Shown: one piece after another, positions 52,576 to 62,545 of the stretch
Layout of the letters: the number at the start of each line of letters is the position of its first letter
Numbering within the stretch: position 1 is the stretch's first letter
DNA from: Periplaneta americana
Taxonomy: Eukaryota; Arthropoda; Insecta; Blattodea; Blattidae
Reading direction: 5' to 3'
NCBI RefSeq assembly: GCF_040183065.1
Contig: NC_091123.1
Coordinates: forward strand, 5,940,001-6,004,000
Length of the DNA: 64,000 nucleotides
Notes under the pieces: model-generated
What the model saw: only the letters and a program-made list of their open reading frames with translations
Database searches by the model: none
What the model was told of the DNA's origin: nothing
Position numbers and translations under genes: made by a program

Positions 52576-53180
52576 ATGGGGACACAACAGGAAAAAGCAT
52601 TTTGTGTGCTGCAATTAGCAAAACTAGAGTCCATTATTGAAGTTCAACGTGCTTTTCGCCGTCAGTTTAATAAACAACCGCCACGTCATAAGCAGATTTA
52701 CCAGTGGCATCGAAAATTCGTGGAAGATGGTTGCATCTGCAAACAGAAAAGCACGGGACGTCCACGCACATCGAATGGAAATGTCGAGCGTATTCGTACA
52801 GTTTACGAAAGGAGTCCAAAAAAATCCACATCTCGAGCAAGCAGAAAACTGAAGATTCCTCAACCAACGGTATGGCGAGTTCTGAAACACCGTCTGCACA
52901 TGAAGCCGTACAAACTGCAGTTATTGCAAGCATTGCATCCTGACGACCACAACATGCTTCAAAACTGGTTATTTCCTCAACTTAAAGATGATTCAGATGA
53001 CTTCATCTTCATGCAAGATGGTGCCCCGCCTCATTTCTCTAACCACTTCCGACGTTACCTGAATGACACCATTCCAGGACGTTGGTTTGGAAGAGGAGGA
53101 GGAGGTGGCCTCCCAGGTCTCCAGACCTCGCTCCCTGTAATTTTTATCTGTGGGGTTACGTAAAAGACCGTGTTTTTATC
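52576..53180 (+). pseudogene. mariner/IS630-type transposase, deleted and frameshifted
   Basis: The start at ATG 52576 gives MGTQQEKAFCVLQLAKLES. The first helix-turn-helix (FRRQFNKQPPRHKQIYQWHR), the linker KSTGRPRTSNGNVERIRTV and the second helix-turn-helix (SRKLKIPQPTVWRVLKHRLH) are intact. The frame then jumps from HPDDHNMLQNW to LFPQLKDDSDDFIFMQDGAP, losing the region with the first catalytic Asp. The second acid is in FMQDGAPPHF. After a frameshift the WPPRSPDLAPCNFYLWGYVK block has Asn where the third acid is expected. A SINE-D insertion follows at 53199. It is dead as an enzyme, though the N-terminal DNA-binding half could be expressed. Confidence 0.85.
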
Positions 53181-53198
53181 CCCCTATGCCTGACATTG

Positions 53199-53529
53199 CC
53201 GTGGCGTCGCGATCTAAGGCATCCCGCCTAGGACTCGAGTTACGGAATGCGCGCTGGTTCGATTCCTCAGGGGAGGAAGAAATTTTCTCATGAAATTTCG
53301 GTCAGTGTATGGGACCGGTGCCCACCCAGATCGTGCCGGGAGCTACGATAGGTAGCGAAATCTGGTTGCGAATACCAGCTATAACGGCTGGAGGGATCAT
53401 CGTGCTAACCACACGATACCTCCATTGTGGTTGGATGATCGTCCACCTCTGCTTCGGCAGAGGCCAGCTGCCGGCTGGTCGGTCTGGGCCCTTCACGAGC
53501 TGTAGCCCCACGGATTATTATATATTATA
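53199..53529 (+). mobile_element. SINE-D copy 3
   Basis: Perfect 14-bp duplication TATGCCTGACATTG (53185-53198 and 53530-53543). Head CCGTGGCGTCGCGATCTAAG, B box GGTTCGATTCC (about 53253), body GGAGCTACGATAGGTAGCG, end CCCCACGGATTATTATATAT. Confidence 0.95.
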
Positions 53530-53688
53530 TATGCCTGACATTGGTCTTAACACTGCAATCAACAGCGCCAATGCGGCCGTGATTGGAACTTCTACCCGGA
53601 CTGTTCAAAATGTAAACTTTTGTCTGTCCAGGAACGTTGGAATTGTGCTTCTATCTTTTGTAGTTTGGAAGAAATAAATATTTGAAAT

Positions 53689-53914
53689 CGATCTGGTTGG
53701 CGAGTTGGTATAGCGCTGGCCTTCTATGCCGAAGGTTGCGGGTTCGATTCCGGGCCAGGTCGATGGCATTCAAGTGTGCTTAAATGCGACAGGCTCATGT
53801 CAGTAGATTTACTGGTATGTAAAAATAATTCCTGAGGGACAAAATTTCGGCACATCCGGCGACGCTGATATAACCTCTGCAGTTACGAGCGTCGTTAAAT
53901 AAAACATAACATTT
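53689..53914 (+). mobile_element. SINE-B copy 2, inside a terminal inverted repeat
   Basis: 13-bp duplication AAATATTTGAAAT / AAATATTTAAAAT (53676-53688, 53915-53927; one mismatch). The tRNA-like head has acceptor-type pairing GATCTGG with CCAGGTC and B box GGTTCGATTCC; the body matches 17139-17353 and ends TTAAATAAAACATAACATTT. Confidence 0.93.
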
Positions 53915-53953
53915 AAATATTTAAAATCTGCTCCTTCTTTTTGAATAGCCCTG

Positions 53954-54659
53954 TGTATTATGACGACACATTAGAAATGATTCTGTTCATAGTGATTAAT
54001 TTTCTCTGGAGAATTTAAGTACTTTTCATTTGAAGTGAACGAATTTTATTATGAATAACCCTGTATAGGCTATAGCGATTTTTCATAGCAAAATGTTTGT
54101 TATCGATACTGAGTTGTCTTATTCACCAGTTTATTGTGCAGAATACAAGAAATAATGAAGGAAATTGTTGGTTTTGATTTGACTAAATTCCATCCAGTTT
54201 CTTGAGAATAACAGGAAAACTAGCACCACAGTGTGAGAGCGAGTTGTACTTGGAAATCAGAACACTGGTTGCTGTGGAAACGATCTTGTTTACTATGTTT
54301 TAACCAATGTAGCAAATGTTTTGCTTTTGTATTATTTTCTGCAGATGCTTTGTTAGCATGCAATACCAAGTTCGCATTTCCTACTTCTATTGTACATAAA
54401 TTATTTTTGTTTGTTCTCCTGTGAGTGGAATTCATTGTGTTTACTTTTCCTAGACGTTACCTATTTTATTTATATTATACTCTATTTATTTTTCCGTAGT
54501 TTGACGTATTTATTCCCTTTGTTAATTTGCCTAGTATTATTGTTTAATTTTGTTTGTAGTTTTCATTTACTTCCGGTGCATGATTTCAAACTGTACAAAC
54601 ATATGCACTGTTTACGCAGATCTAATCAGGAATTTCCATACAATAATGAGAACACTCCG
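53954..54659. other. no recognised gene
   Basis: AT-rich, increasingly T-rich toward the minisatellite. Short open frames only. Confidence 0.4.
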
Positions 54660-55118
54660 TACAGTTATACCTCTATTTTTTTTGGTCTCTTTTCGATTTT
54701 GTATTTCAAATTTATTTACTTGTCTACCATCTTTTGTTACACTGTTTCTTCTTTATTCATTCTTTCTTCTATTGTTTCATTCTTCTTTCTTTTGTTTTAT
54801 TATCTCTTCGTTTTTCAGTCTTTCTTCTGTTCTTTCATTCTTACCTCTTCTGTTTTTTTATTTATTTCTTCTTTTAAATTGTTTCATTGTTCCCTTTGAC
54901 TTAATATTTCCCCTTCTTCCATTCTTTCTACTGTTGTTTCATTCTTCTTTCTTTCGTTTGATACATATTTCTTTTTTAATTCTTTCTTCATTGTTAGTCT
55001 TCCTCCCGTTCTTTTTTATACTTTCTTCTGTTTTATTCTTTATTCTTATTTCCTTCTGTTACTCCATTGTCCCTTTTTTCATTTTATTATTTCTTCTTTT
55101 TGAATTTGTTCTATTTTT

Positions 55119-55161
<43 letters not shown>

Positions 55162-56770
55162 ATCACTCTTCTTTGGTTTCATTTTCCTTATTGTTTTCTT
55201 TATTCTGTTGTTTCATTCTTCCTTCCTCTGTTTTATTGGTTTTTGTTTGTTCGTTTCTTCTTTTTTCTTTATTCTGCTGTTTCATTCTTCCTTCCTCTGT
55301 TTTATTAGTTTTTGTTTGTTTCTTCCTTTGTGTTATTCTTTATACTCTTGTTACATTCTTCCTTCCCCTGTTTTATTCGTTTTTGTTTGTTTCTTCCTTT
55401 GTTTTATTCTTTATTCTGTTGTTTCATTCTTCCTTCCTCTGTTTTATTTGTTTTTGTTTGTTTCTTCCTTTGTTTTATTCTTTATTCTCTTGTTTCATTC
55501 TTCCTTCCTCTGTTTTATTCCTTTTTGTTTGTTTCTTCCTTTGTTTTACTCTTATTTCTGTTGTTTCATTCTTCCTTCCTCTGTTTTATTTGTTTTTGTT
55601 TGTTTCTTCCTTTGTTTTATTCTTTATTCTGTTGTTTCATTCTTCCTTACTCTGTTTTATTTGTTTTTGTTTGTTTCTTCCTTTGTTTTATTCTTTATTC
55701 TCTTGTTTCATTCTTCCTTCCTCTGTTTTATTCCTTTTTGTTTGTTTCTTCCTTTGTTTTACTCTTATTTCTGTTGTTTCATTCTTCCTTCCTCTGTTTT
55801 ATTTGTTTCTGTTTGTTTGTTTCTTCTTTTTCCTTTATTCTGCTGTTTTATTCTTCCTTCCTCTGTTTTATTCGTTTTTGTTAGTTTCTTCCTTTGTTTT
55901 ATTCTTTATTCTCTTGTTTCATTCTTCCTTCCTCTGTTTTATTCCTTTTTGTTTGTTTCTTCCTTTGTTTTACTCTTATTTCTGTTGTTTCATTCTTCCT
56001 TCCTCTGTTTTATTTGTTTCTGTTTGTTTGTTTCTTCTTTTTTCTTTATTCTGCTGTTTCATTCTTCCTTCCTCTGTTTTATTTGTTTTTGTTTGTTTCT
56101 TCCTTAGTTTTATTCTTTATTCTCTTGTTTCATTCTTCCTTCCTCTGTTTTATTCCTTTTTGTTTGTTTCTTCCTTTGTTTTACTCTTATTTCTGTTGTT
56201 TCGTTCTTCCTTCCTCTGTTTTATTTGTTTCTGTTTGTTTCTTCTTTTTTCTTTATTCTGCTGTTTCATTCTTCCTTCCTCTGTTTTATTCGTTTTTGTT
56301 TGTTTTTTCCTTTGTTTTATTTTCTATTCTGTTGTTTCATTTTTCGTTCTTCTGTTTTATTCTTCTGCGTTGGTTTCTTTTTATTTCCTTCTTTTAATTC
56401 TGTTCTTTTATTCTTTCTTCTGGTGTTTTTTATTCTTCCTGCTTCTGGCTTATTATGTTTTGTTTCATTCTTTCTTCATTTGTTTTATGTCTTACTTTTT
56501 CCTTCTTTTTAATACTTTCTTCTGTAGTTTCATTTTTTGTTCTTCTGTTTCATTATTTTTCTTTTTCCTTTCTTTTTTAGTTTCAATGTTCCTTCTTTCG
56601 TTTTTTATTTCTTTATTCTTTCTTCTTTTTAATGTTTTTTTTCTATTTCATTCTTTTTATGTCGTTTCATTCGTGTTTATTTTTTATTTTATTTCCTTCT
56701 TTCTTATGTTGCTTCATTATTCTTTCTTCTTTCTTCGTTATCTGCAGTTATTTTTTCTTTGCCATCTTTC
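54660..56770 (+). repeat. 2.1-kb T/C-rich minisatellite, 71-bp core unit
   Basis: The core from about 55,185 to 56,390 is a tandem unit of about 71 bp (TGTTTCATTCTTCCTTCCTC, then TGTTTTATTNGTTTTTGTTT and GTTTCTTCCTTTGTTTTATT), about 17 copies. The flanks are degenerate T/C-rich sequence. As 71 is one less than 72, each unit shifts the reading frame by one, and all three plus frames remain open because stops are rare; the 554-codon open frame here is not a gene. Confidence 0.93.
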
Positions 56771-57557
56771 TCCATTTCTTGTCTCGGATTGTTTCATGAA
56801 GGTTTGCACGTATGTATGCAAACCTATACAGATGTAGGTAGGGATCGCCCAGCAGAATGTCGGAAGACTCCAAAGCTCTGAATTCAGTGCAAATGAGCTG
56901 GATCTCTTGTGGTCCGGATTCCTCGGTCTTTGAAGAAACATTCCTGCAATTACGACTGAAATCCGGAGAAGCGTTTTTGTCCAGATAATTGCACGGCCTC
57001 CTAGTCGCACAATTACACGTAAATTGTCCCTCTTTATCTCTGCCAATACCCTCATCCCCCTCATACCAAAGCTCTTTCGTCTTTTCTTCCGCTGGCATAA
57101 CTCATCTGCAGCTCGTACAGCTTTTCTTCTGATTATGATATACTGCTTAAGGATTTCCAGTAATGTGGGGCGCTCACACAACTTTTATCCCACGTCTCCA
57201 TCTTGAAATATGTCCCGTGGAGTTCTTTGCATTCTCCTGCATAATGTATACGCTTCATAACTTTAAATCACTTCGTGCATATTTCTTTTACAATTCTTTA
57301 TTTAACATCACGTGAATGCACGCCAAGTCGAGACGTCCGAAGGTAATAGTTTTACCACAATATTAGTACATAACTTAAATTTTAAAAGCAGAAAATTATG
57401 ATACAGCTGGCTTCATAAAGTTGGCACATACTTTCTCATTAGAGAGGGTGCCATTTCGTTACAGATGGGACACATAACGCAAACGCCATAGCGTACCGAT
57501 AACGTAATCTACGAAAATAGTGCGGTGTGACAGAAGAGAGGTGAAAACTTGCGAGTA
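56771..57557 (-). other. unique-looking region with overlapping open frames
   Basis: Between about 56,830 and 57,180 two minus-strand frames are open: 147 codons (MCERPTLLEILKQYIIIRRK and on) and 116 codons (GQFTCNCATRRPCNYLDKNA and on). Neither has a motif I know. Balanced composition makes this a candidate conserved or exonic segment; splice evidence is weak (possible acceptor TCCTTAAGCAG near 57143). Confidence 0.3.
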
Positions 57558-57625
57558 GGTATGTATGTATGTATGTATGTATGTATGTATGTATGTATGT
57601 ATGTATGTATGTATGCATGCATGTA
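57558..57625 (+). repeat. (ATGT)n microsatellite
   Basis: About 15 units, ending in GCATGCATGTAG. Confidence 0.9.
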
Positions 57626-57686
57626 GTTAGTTAGTAGGGTTTAAAAAGGGCGCGTCAGCATCTATGGCTATTTGCGCCCTTATCTA

Positions 57687-57946
57687 TTTTTTTATTTTAG
57701 TAGGTTATTTTACGACGCTTTATCAACATCTTAGATTATTTAGCGTCTGAATGAGATGAAGGTGATAATGCCGGTGAAATGAATCCGGGATCCAACACCG
57801 AAAGTTACCCAGCATTTGCTCATATTGGGTTGAGGGAAAACCCCGGAAAAAACCTCAACCAGGTAACTTGCCCCAACCGGGAATCGAACCGGGGCCACCT
57901 GGTTTCGCGGCCAGACGCGCTAACCGTTACTCCACAGGTGTGGGCT
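57687..57946 (-). mobile_element. SINE-A copy 5
   Basis: 11-bp duplication GCCCTTATCTA (57676-57686 and 57947-57957). Full length; B box GGTTCGATTCC (about 57878), CCCTCAACCCAATATGAGCA block, and AAATAACCTACTAAAATAAA end. Confidence 0.95.
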
Positions 57947-57957
57947 GCCCTTATCTA

Positions 57958-58163
57958 AAATTCTTTATTCTTTACAGAACAGAGACTATACAATAATCAG
58001 AATGCTTAAAGAACTAAAAAACGTTGTCACGATTAAAACGAGGTACACAAATGCAGTTTCAACAGGGTGATGCATAAAACATTATAAAAATTTGACCTTA
58101 ACTAGTATTTAAAAAGAGACAATAAAATAACAATACAGATGCTACCATAAATAAATTATCTGG
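57958..58163. other. no recognised feature
   Basis: AT-rich spacer between SINE-A copy 5 and an ATGT array. Confidence 0.35.
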
Positions 58164-58270
58164 CGCATGTATGTATGTACAGTATGTATGTATGTATGTA
58201 TGTATGTATGTATGTATGTATGTATGTATGTATGTATGCATGCATGTATGTATGCATGTATGTATGTATT
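58164..58270 (+). repeat. (ATGT)n microsatellite, tail of the following minus-strand retroelement
   Basis: Reads CATA on the minus strand; directly abuts the retroelement end at 58271. Confidence 0.9.
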
Positions 58271-58584
58271 AACACTACAATTGGGTATACACCCGGTGGC
58301 AGTGATATATAATGTACAATAATTACAATTACAGAAATAAAATAAAATAAACGTAAATGAAATAAAATAAAATAAACGTAAATTTATAAATATTTAACAC
58401 GAGTAAGTCCACTAGTTCATCAATTAATTATAATCAAGTGTTAAAAGTGGTGTACGCAAGATTCAAATTGGATATTAAATGCAATAAACCTAGGACTATA
58501 AATAAAAACTCTTCTATAATAACGCCTACGATAAGCAAAAGTAAATCTAACTTATAAGTACTTCTATTTCACCCAACTATTACC

Positions 58585-58790
58585 AATTTAGATAATTACA
58601 TATCACCTTAATTAATTACATACCAACTTAATTACATATCACCTTAATTAATTACATACCAACTTAATTACATATCATCTTAATTAGTTACATATCACCC
58701 TAATTTGTTTACATATCAACTAAATTACATATCTTAATTACATATTAACTTAATTAATTATATATCAACTCAATTAGTTACATGACACAA
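58585..58790 (-). repeat. short minisatellite (ACATATCACCTTAATTA units)
   Basis: About nine units of 17-20 bp, alternating ACATATCA(C/T)CTTAATTA and ACATACCAACTTAATTA, within the 3' UTR of the retroelement. Confidence 0.85.
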
Positions 58791-58824
58791 CTTAAATAAT
58801 TACAGTGTACCTCCAATTACATTT

Positions 58825-59157
58825 TCAGTCTAATCTTTTCAGCCTTTCCTTAAATGTATTGATTTTAAGAGGACCACCCTGAAAGATTGCCGCAGGTAAG
58901 CTGTTCCAGTCTACTATTGTGCGGTTAACAAAGGAAAATTTTGCCACGTCCTTTCTTTGTTTTCTACATTTAAACTTCCTAATATGATCAGCCCTTCCTA
59001 AGTATGATGGTGTTGCTAATCTAGCATTGATATCGGTCCATGCTTTGTGTCCCATTTGTGCCTTAAACAATGCGGTGAGTCTGGTTTTTCGTCGCCTTGA
59101 TTTGAGAGGTTCCCACCCTAAATCTTTTACTATCTCCTCACCATGTCTCTTCCCCAT
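58825..59157 (-). pseudogene. non-LTR RT C-terminal fragment
   Basis: 110 open codons: KRHGEEIVKDLGWEPLKSRR, KTRLTALFKAQMGHKAWTDI, a basic HIRKFKCRKQRKDVAKFSFV and NRTIVDWNSLPAAIFQGGPL, ending FKERLKRLD. The LGWxxLxxRR...RLxxLxK and FxxRTIxDWNSLP motifs are those of CR1/Jockey-type RT C-termini. Upstream in another frame, SIEKVQRKI continues the match, so the frame is broken near 59160. The catalytic palm is absent. Confidence 0.8.
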
Positions 59158-59260
59158 TTTGACATATTTTGCGTTGGACCTTTTCTATTGAATCGATTTG
59201 GTTTTGTCTGTACGGATCTTTAGGAAAATAGTCTGAAATTCGATATATAATACATTGAAA

Positions 59261-60590
59261 CCTGGAATTATACAGTGATGGTCCTATATAAGTGAAGATA
59301 TCACTGGTAACATGATAAACAAGTAAATAATTATATAACGTGTAAAAATACAGGGTGTAAAAAATACACTGAATATTTTCAGATCAGGATTCTTAAGAGA
59401 GAATATCATCGAAATGATAGCCGTCCAAATCTTGGATTTAAAATATCGGCATCCTAATCAATTCAAATGAACAAAAAAGAAAATGTAAATTAATGTTAAA
59501 AAATACATAATGAAATTTTAAAAAAGAATATTCTGCAACAAGATTTGGTAGCTATCAAAACGATAAAAATTTATTGAAAATAAATAATATACATTGGATA
59601 TTATAAAGATGAATAGCGATGATGATTAATGATGTTCAATGAAGATTTTAAAATGGTTGATGCAATTGTATGCACAGTTTTATCAGGAACGTTTAATTTT
59701 CTGAGGATCTCCAATATAAATTTCGGAATTGTTCCTCGCGTACCAAACATAACATAAGTCCAATGACATTCCAATCTTGAATATTATATTTATGACTGAG
59801 ATCGTCCCAGCATAGAAGGTAAATAGCGCGTTTCTCTTCATGTAGGCTACCTTAATAACGAAAATAGTTAATATCAATATTGGTTCGGAAATTCTTGGCT
59901 TGGGATTTCATAAAGGTTAAGTGCATTTGATTATATTATCTCAACAAATTTAAATAACAGATAAAGTCTCCAGGAAATTACAGTATTAAAATGATCAATG
60001 TATCACTTATGGTTGCTAAGTCAAATTCTAATGTTCTCTTATTTTACGAATGATCAAAGACTGCTATGTTTAATGTTAAATTCCCATGTCATCCATGTCA
60101 TGTTCATAGAAGCTTTTGACGCTAGCAATTTTATTACCTGAAGACATAATAGGAGCAGGAGAATTAAATTTAGCGAAGGGAGTTAGTTCAGAAAGTTCAT
60201 TCAACCGCCCAAAAATTTCTGTTTTAAGACATGAGGAGCCTGGTATCAAAGACGACTTAAGCTATTTTTATCGAAATTTCGTTAAAAATCGGTTTTTATA
60301 GTATTTTTCGCTCTCTTTCCAAATATGTAGTCCGTTTATTTCAGAAAATAATATTTACACGGTTTTGTGAACGTTAAAATATATTGTTACTTTCATAGTT
60401 TGTTTCAAATTCGGACATGATCATTTCAGCCAATCAGATTGCTGGGAATGGCTTAAAACTGTCATGGCGATCAGTTAATTTTTAAATTCTGACGACGTTT
60501 GGACGTTTTAATGATTACGTTCCCTTTTATTTTGAAATTTTAATAAAATATAAGGTTTTGGAGCGCAATACGTTGGAAGGTACTCCTTAA
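59261..60590. other. no recognised gene
   Basis: AT-rich. ACAGGGTGTAAAAAATACAC at 59350 resembles an unpaired terminal repeat. CAGCCAATCAGATTGCTGGG (60427) is a near-palindrome. No gene supported. Confidence 0.4.
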
Positions 60591-60989
60591 CTGACTAGGA
60601 AACGTAAATTTAATCTTGAACAATGGAAACGCACTAAAGAAAAACGACTGGAAATGAATTTATTTATTTTTATTTTTAGGGGGGTTATTTTACGACGCTG
60701 TATCAACATCTATGTTATTTAGCGTCTGAATGAAATGAAGGTGATAATACCGGTGAAATGCGTCCGGGGCCCAACACCGAAAGTTACCCAGAATTTGCTC
60801 GTATTGGGTTGAGGGAAAACCCTAGAAAAAACCTCAACCAGATAACTTGCCCCGACCGGGATTCGAACCCGGGCCACCTGGTTTCGCGGCCTGACGCGCT
60901 GGCCGTTGGAAATGAAGCCTTCACCAATTAAAATGGGGGACAAAGTAAATCCAGAGAAACTTGCGGATGTTCAAAAAGTTACAAAGTAA
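60591..60989 (+). pseudogene. short basic reading frame split by SINE-A
   Basis: Without the SINE and one target duplication, 60591-60658 joins 60917-60989 as LTRKRKFNLEQWKRTKEKRL, EMKPSPIKMGDKVNPEKLAD, VQKVTK and a stop. RKxNxEQWKRxKxKR resembles the start of a transposon-associated insect protein family I recall (K..W....K..R), but the rest does not. Start upstream of a TAA at 60588 is impossible in this frame, so it is at best an exon or remnant. Confidence 0.3.
60659..60906 (-). mobile_element. SINE-A copy 6
   Basis: 10-bp duplication TGGAAATGAA (60649-60658 and 60907-60916). B box GGTTCGAATCC (about 60862), CCCTCAACCCAATACGAGC block; T-rich left end is its tail. Confidence 0.93.
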
Positions 60990-61121
60990 ACACTTCGGAA
61001 ATGAGAGGAAGGAAAACCCTTGTTTTCAGTGGTGTAGCACTATAATCAGAGTTCTGATAAAAATGTAGACACTCATAATGAATTTGATTATTTTGAAGAC
61101 CCTTTAAATCATACACAAGAC

Positions 61122-61123
<2 letters not shown>

Positions 61124-61187
<64 letters not shown>
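61124..61187 (+). repeat. (ATT)n microsatellite
   Basis: About 21 ATT units, immediately left of the inverted-repeat element at 61188. Confidence 0.9.
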
Positions 61188-61189
<2 letters not shown>

Positions 61190-61983
61190 GAGACCGGAAG
61201 TTTAGGCATTATGAATCATTAAAATAGGCAGGCAAAAGGCATCATAAATAGCTAAAATAGCCAGGCAAAAAGGCATCATAAATAGCTAAAATGCGCAATA
61301 AAAGGCAATTACAAAAACCTTGCACTAGACCCACAACCTTGCACTTTCCACAAAGGGATTTCGGCAGCAAGAAAAGCTTTACATAAGTCGAATGCAAATT
61401 GAGATTTTCGAACTCGATGTTGCAATTACTGTTGGAAGCAAAGAAATATTCTTCCCAGTAGCCTTGGAAAGTGCATTTTTGTGTTTGGTTGTACTGATAT
61501 GTTGCGATATGAAATATTTAGCTAGCTACAACAACGTTGTAATGAAAACTGAACCGTTAAAAATAACGTTAGACCCGCACTCATTGTTGCCTTGTCAAAT
61601 AAACACAAGCGATAATTAAAACGCTTACTGTTATACATTTTTGCACGGCAGCACTCATTGTTGCAAAGAGAATATGAACTGACTGAAAGACAATAATATG
61701 CATTCGGTGAAGTCACTTTCATTGTAGCGGTTATAGAAATAAATTGAAATATACCTGTAGGCAACTTTTAATAATCAATTAATAAATAATAGATAAATAA
61801 TCAAATAAAGGCAAAATAGCATTTATTTGGTAAATTTGGCATTTATATTTAAAAAAGGAGAAAAGGGCAAAATAAAACTGTGACGTTTCAATCATAAACG
61901 TATAATTCGTACAGATTTACTTTGAAAATTAAGATAGATTTAACACATTTAAAAAGGCATTGTGCCAAAGTTCCGGTCTCTGA
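61188..61983. mobile_element. non-autonomous hAT-like element with AAGGCA subterminal repeats
   Basis: Left end TAGAGACCGGAAGTTTAGGC and right end inverted CAGAGACCGGAACTTTGGC. The 8-bp flanks ATTATTAT and ATGATGAT match 6 of 8, within microsatellites. Subterminal words AAAAGGCA(T/A) and AAATAGCTAAAAT are repeated several times near both ends, as in some hAT elements. No transposase recognised. Confidence 0.65.
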
Positions 61984-62062
61984 TGATGATGATGATGATG
62001 ATGATAATGATAATTATTATTATTAATATAATTATTATTAATATTATTATTATTACTATTGT
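61984..62062 (+). repeat. (GAT)n and (ATT)n runs
   Basis: GATGAT units to about 62000, then ATT units to about 62060. Confidence 0.85.
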
Positions 62063-62311
62063 CTTATATTTTTATGCTTTGTATGTCTCATTTATTTTGA
62101 CTTACTGTTCACATTTTATCATGCCTTTTCCTTTTTTTATTATATATTGTCTCATTTCTATTGACTTGTTGTTTACATCGTATTACAATTATCTAATTCA
62201 GTTTTTTGTGCATTACTTTGTAAATTTGTAGTGTTTTTTGTATCGCAGTTTTACTCCTGGTTGACTCTTAGAGAAGGCCACATGGCCATAACTCTGCCAG
62301 GTTAAATAAAC

Positions 62312-62353
<42 letters not shown>

Positions 62354-62370
62354 TACTATTATTATTGTAA
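62063..62370 (+). mobile_element. non-LTR 3' end with GAAGGCC hairpin and ATT tail
   Basis: T-rich 3' UTR, then TTAGAGAAGGCCACATGGCC, ATAACTCTGCCAGGTTAAAT, AAACC and ATT units (62311-62365). Confidence 0.75.
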
Positions 62371-62459
62371 ATTGTATTCTTAATATTGTAGTTGTAATCC
62401 CTTGGTAGAGGGGAAGAGAAGGCCTGAGGGCCCTATCTCTATCAGCTTAAATAAGTAAG

Positions 62460-62534
<75 letters not shown>

Positions 62535-62545
62535 GTAAATAAATA
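62371..62545 (+). mobile_element. non-LTR 3' end with GAAGGCC hairpin and AAAT tail
   Basis: GGTAGAGGGGAAGAGAAGGC, CTGAGGGCCCTATCTCTATC, AGCTTAAATAAG, then AAAT units to 62545. Second consecutive end in the same orientation. Confidence 0.75.

Larger units (their letters stand above)
52408..53953 (+). mobile_element. IS630/mariner-type element with 160-bp inverted repeats, carrying two SINEs
   Basis: The left arm 52408-52567 starts CAGGGCTATTCAAAAAGAAG; the right arm (53556-53688 plus 53928-53953) is its inverse, ending CTTCTTTTTGAATAGCCCTG. SINE-D (53199-53529) sits in the gene and SINE-B (53689-53914) inside the right arm. TA precedes the left end; the right flank (TGTATT) no longer shows a clean TA. 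Confidence 0.92.
58271..59260 (-). mobile_element. non-LTR retrotransposon 3' part with CATA tail (copy 2)
   Basis: On the minus strand: RT C-terminal frame, 3' UTR of about 550 bases containing a small minisatellite, then TATCACTGCCACCGGGTGTA and the CATA tail. The end is shared with 37906 and 63480. Confidence 0.8.

Noticed and set aside
54390-56837. Plus-strand frames up to 554 codons resembling hydrophobic membrane proteins
   Set aside because: A 71-bp tandem repeat without stops in any frame; no start context, no unique segment.
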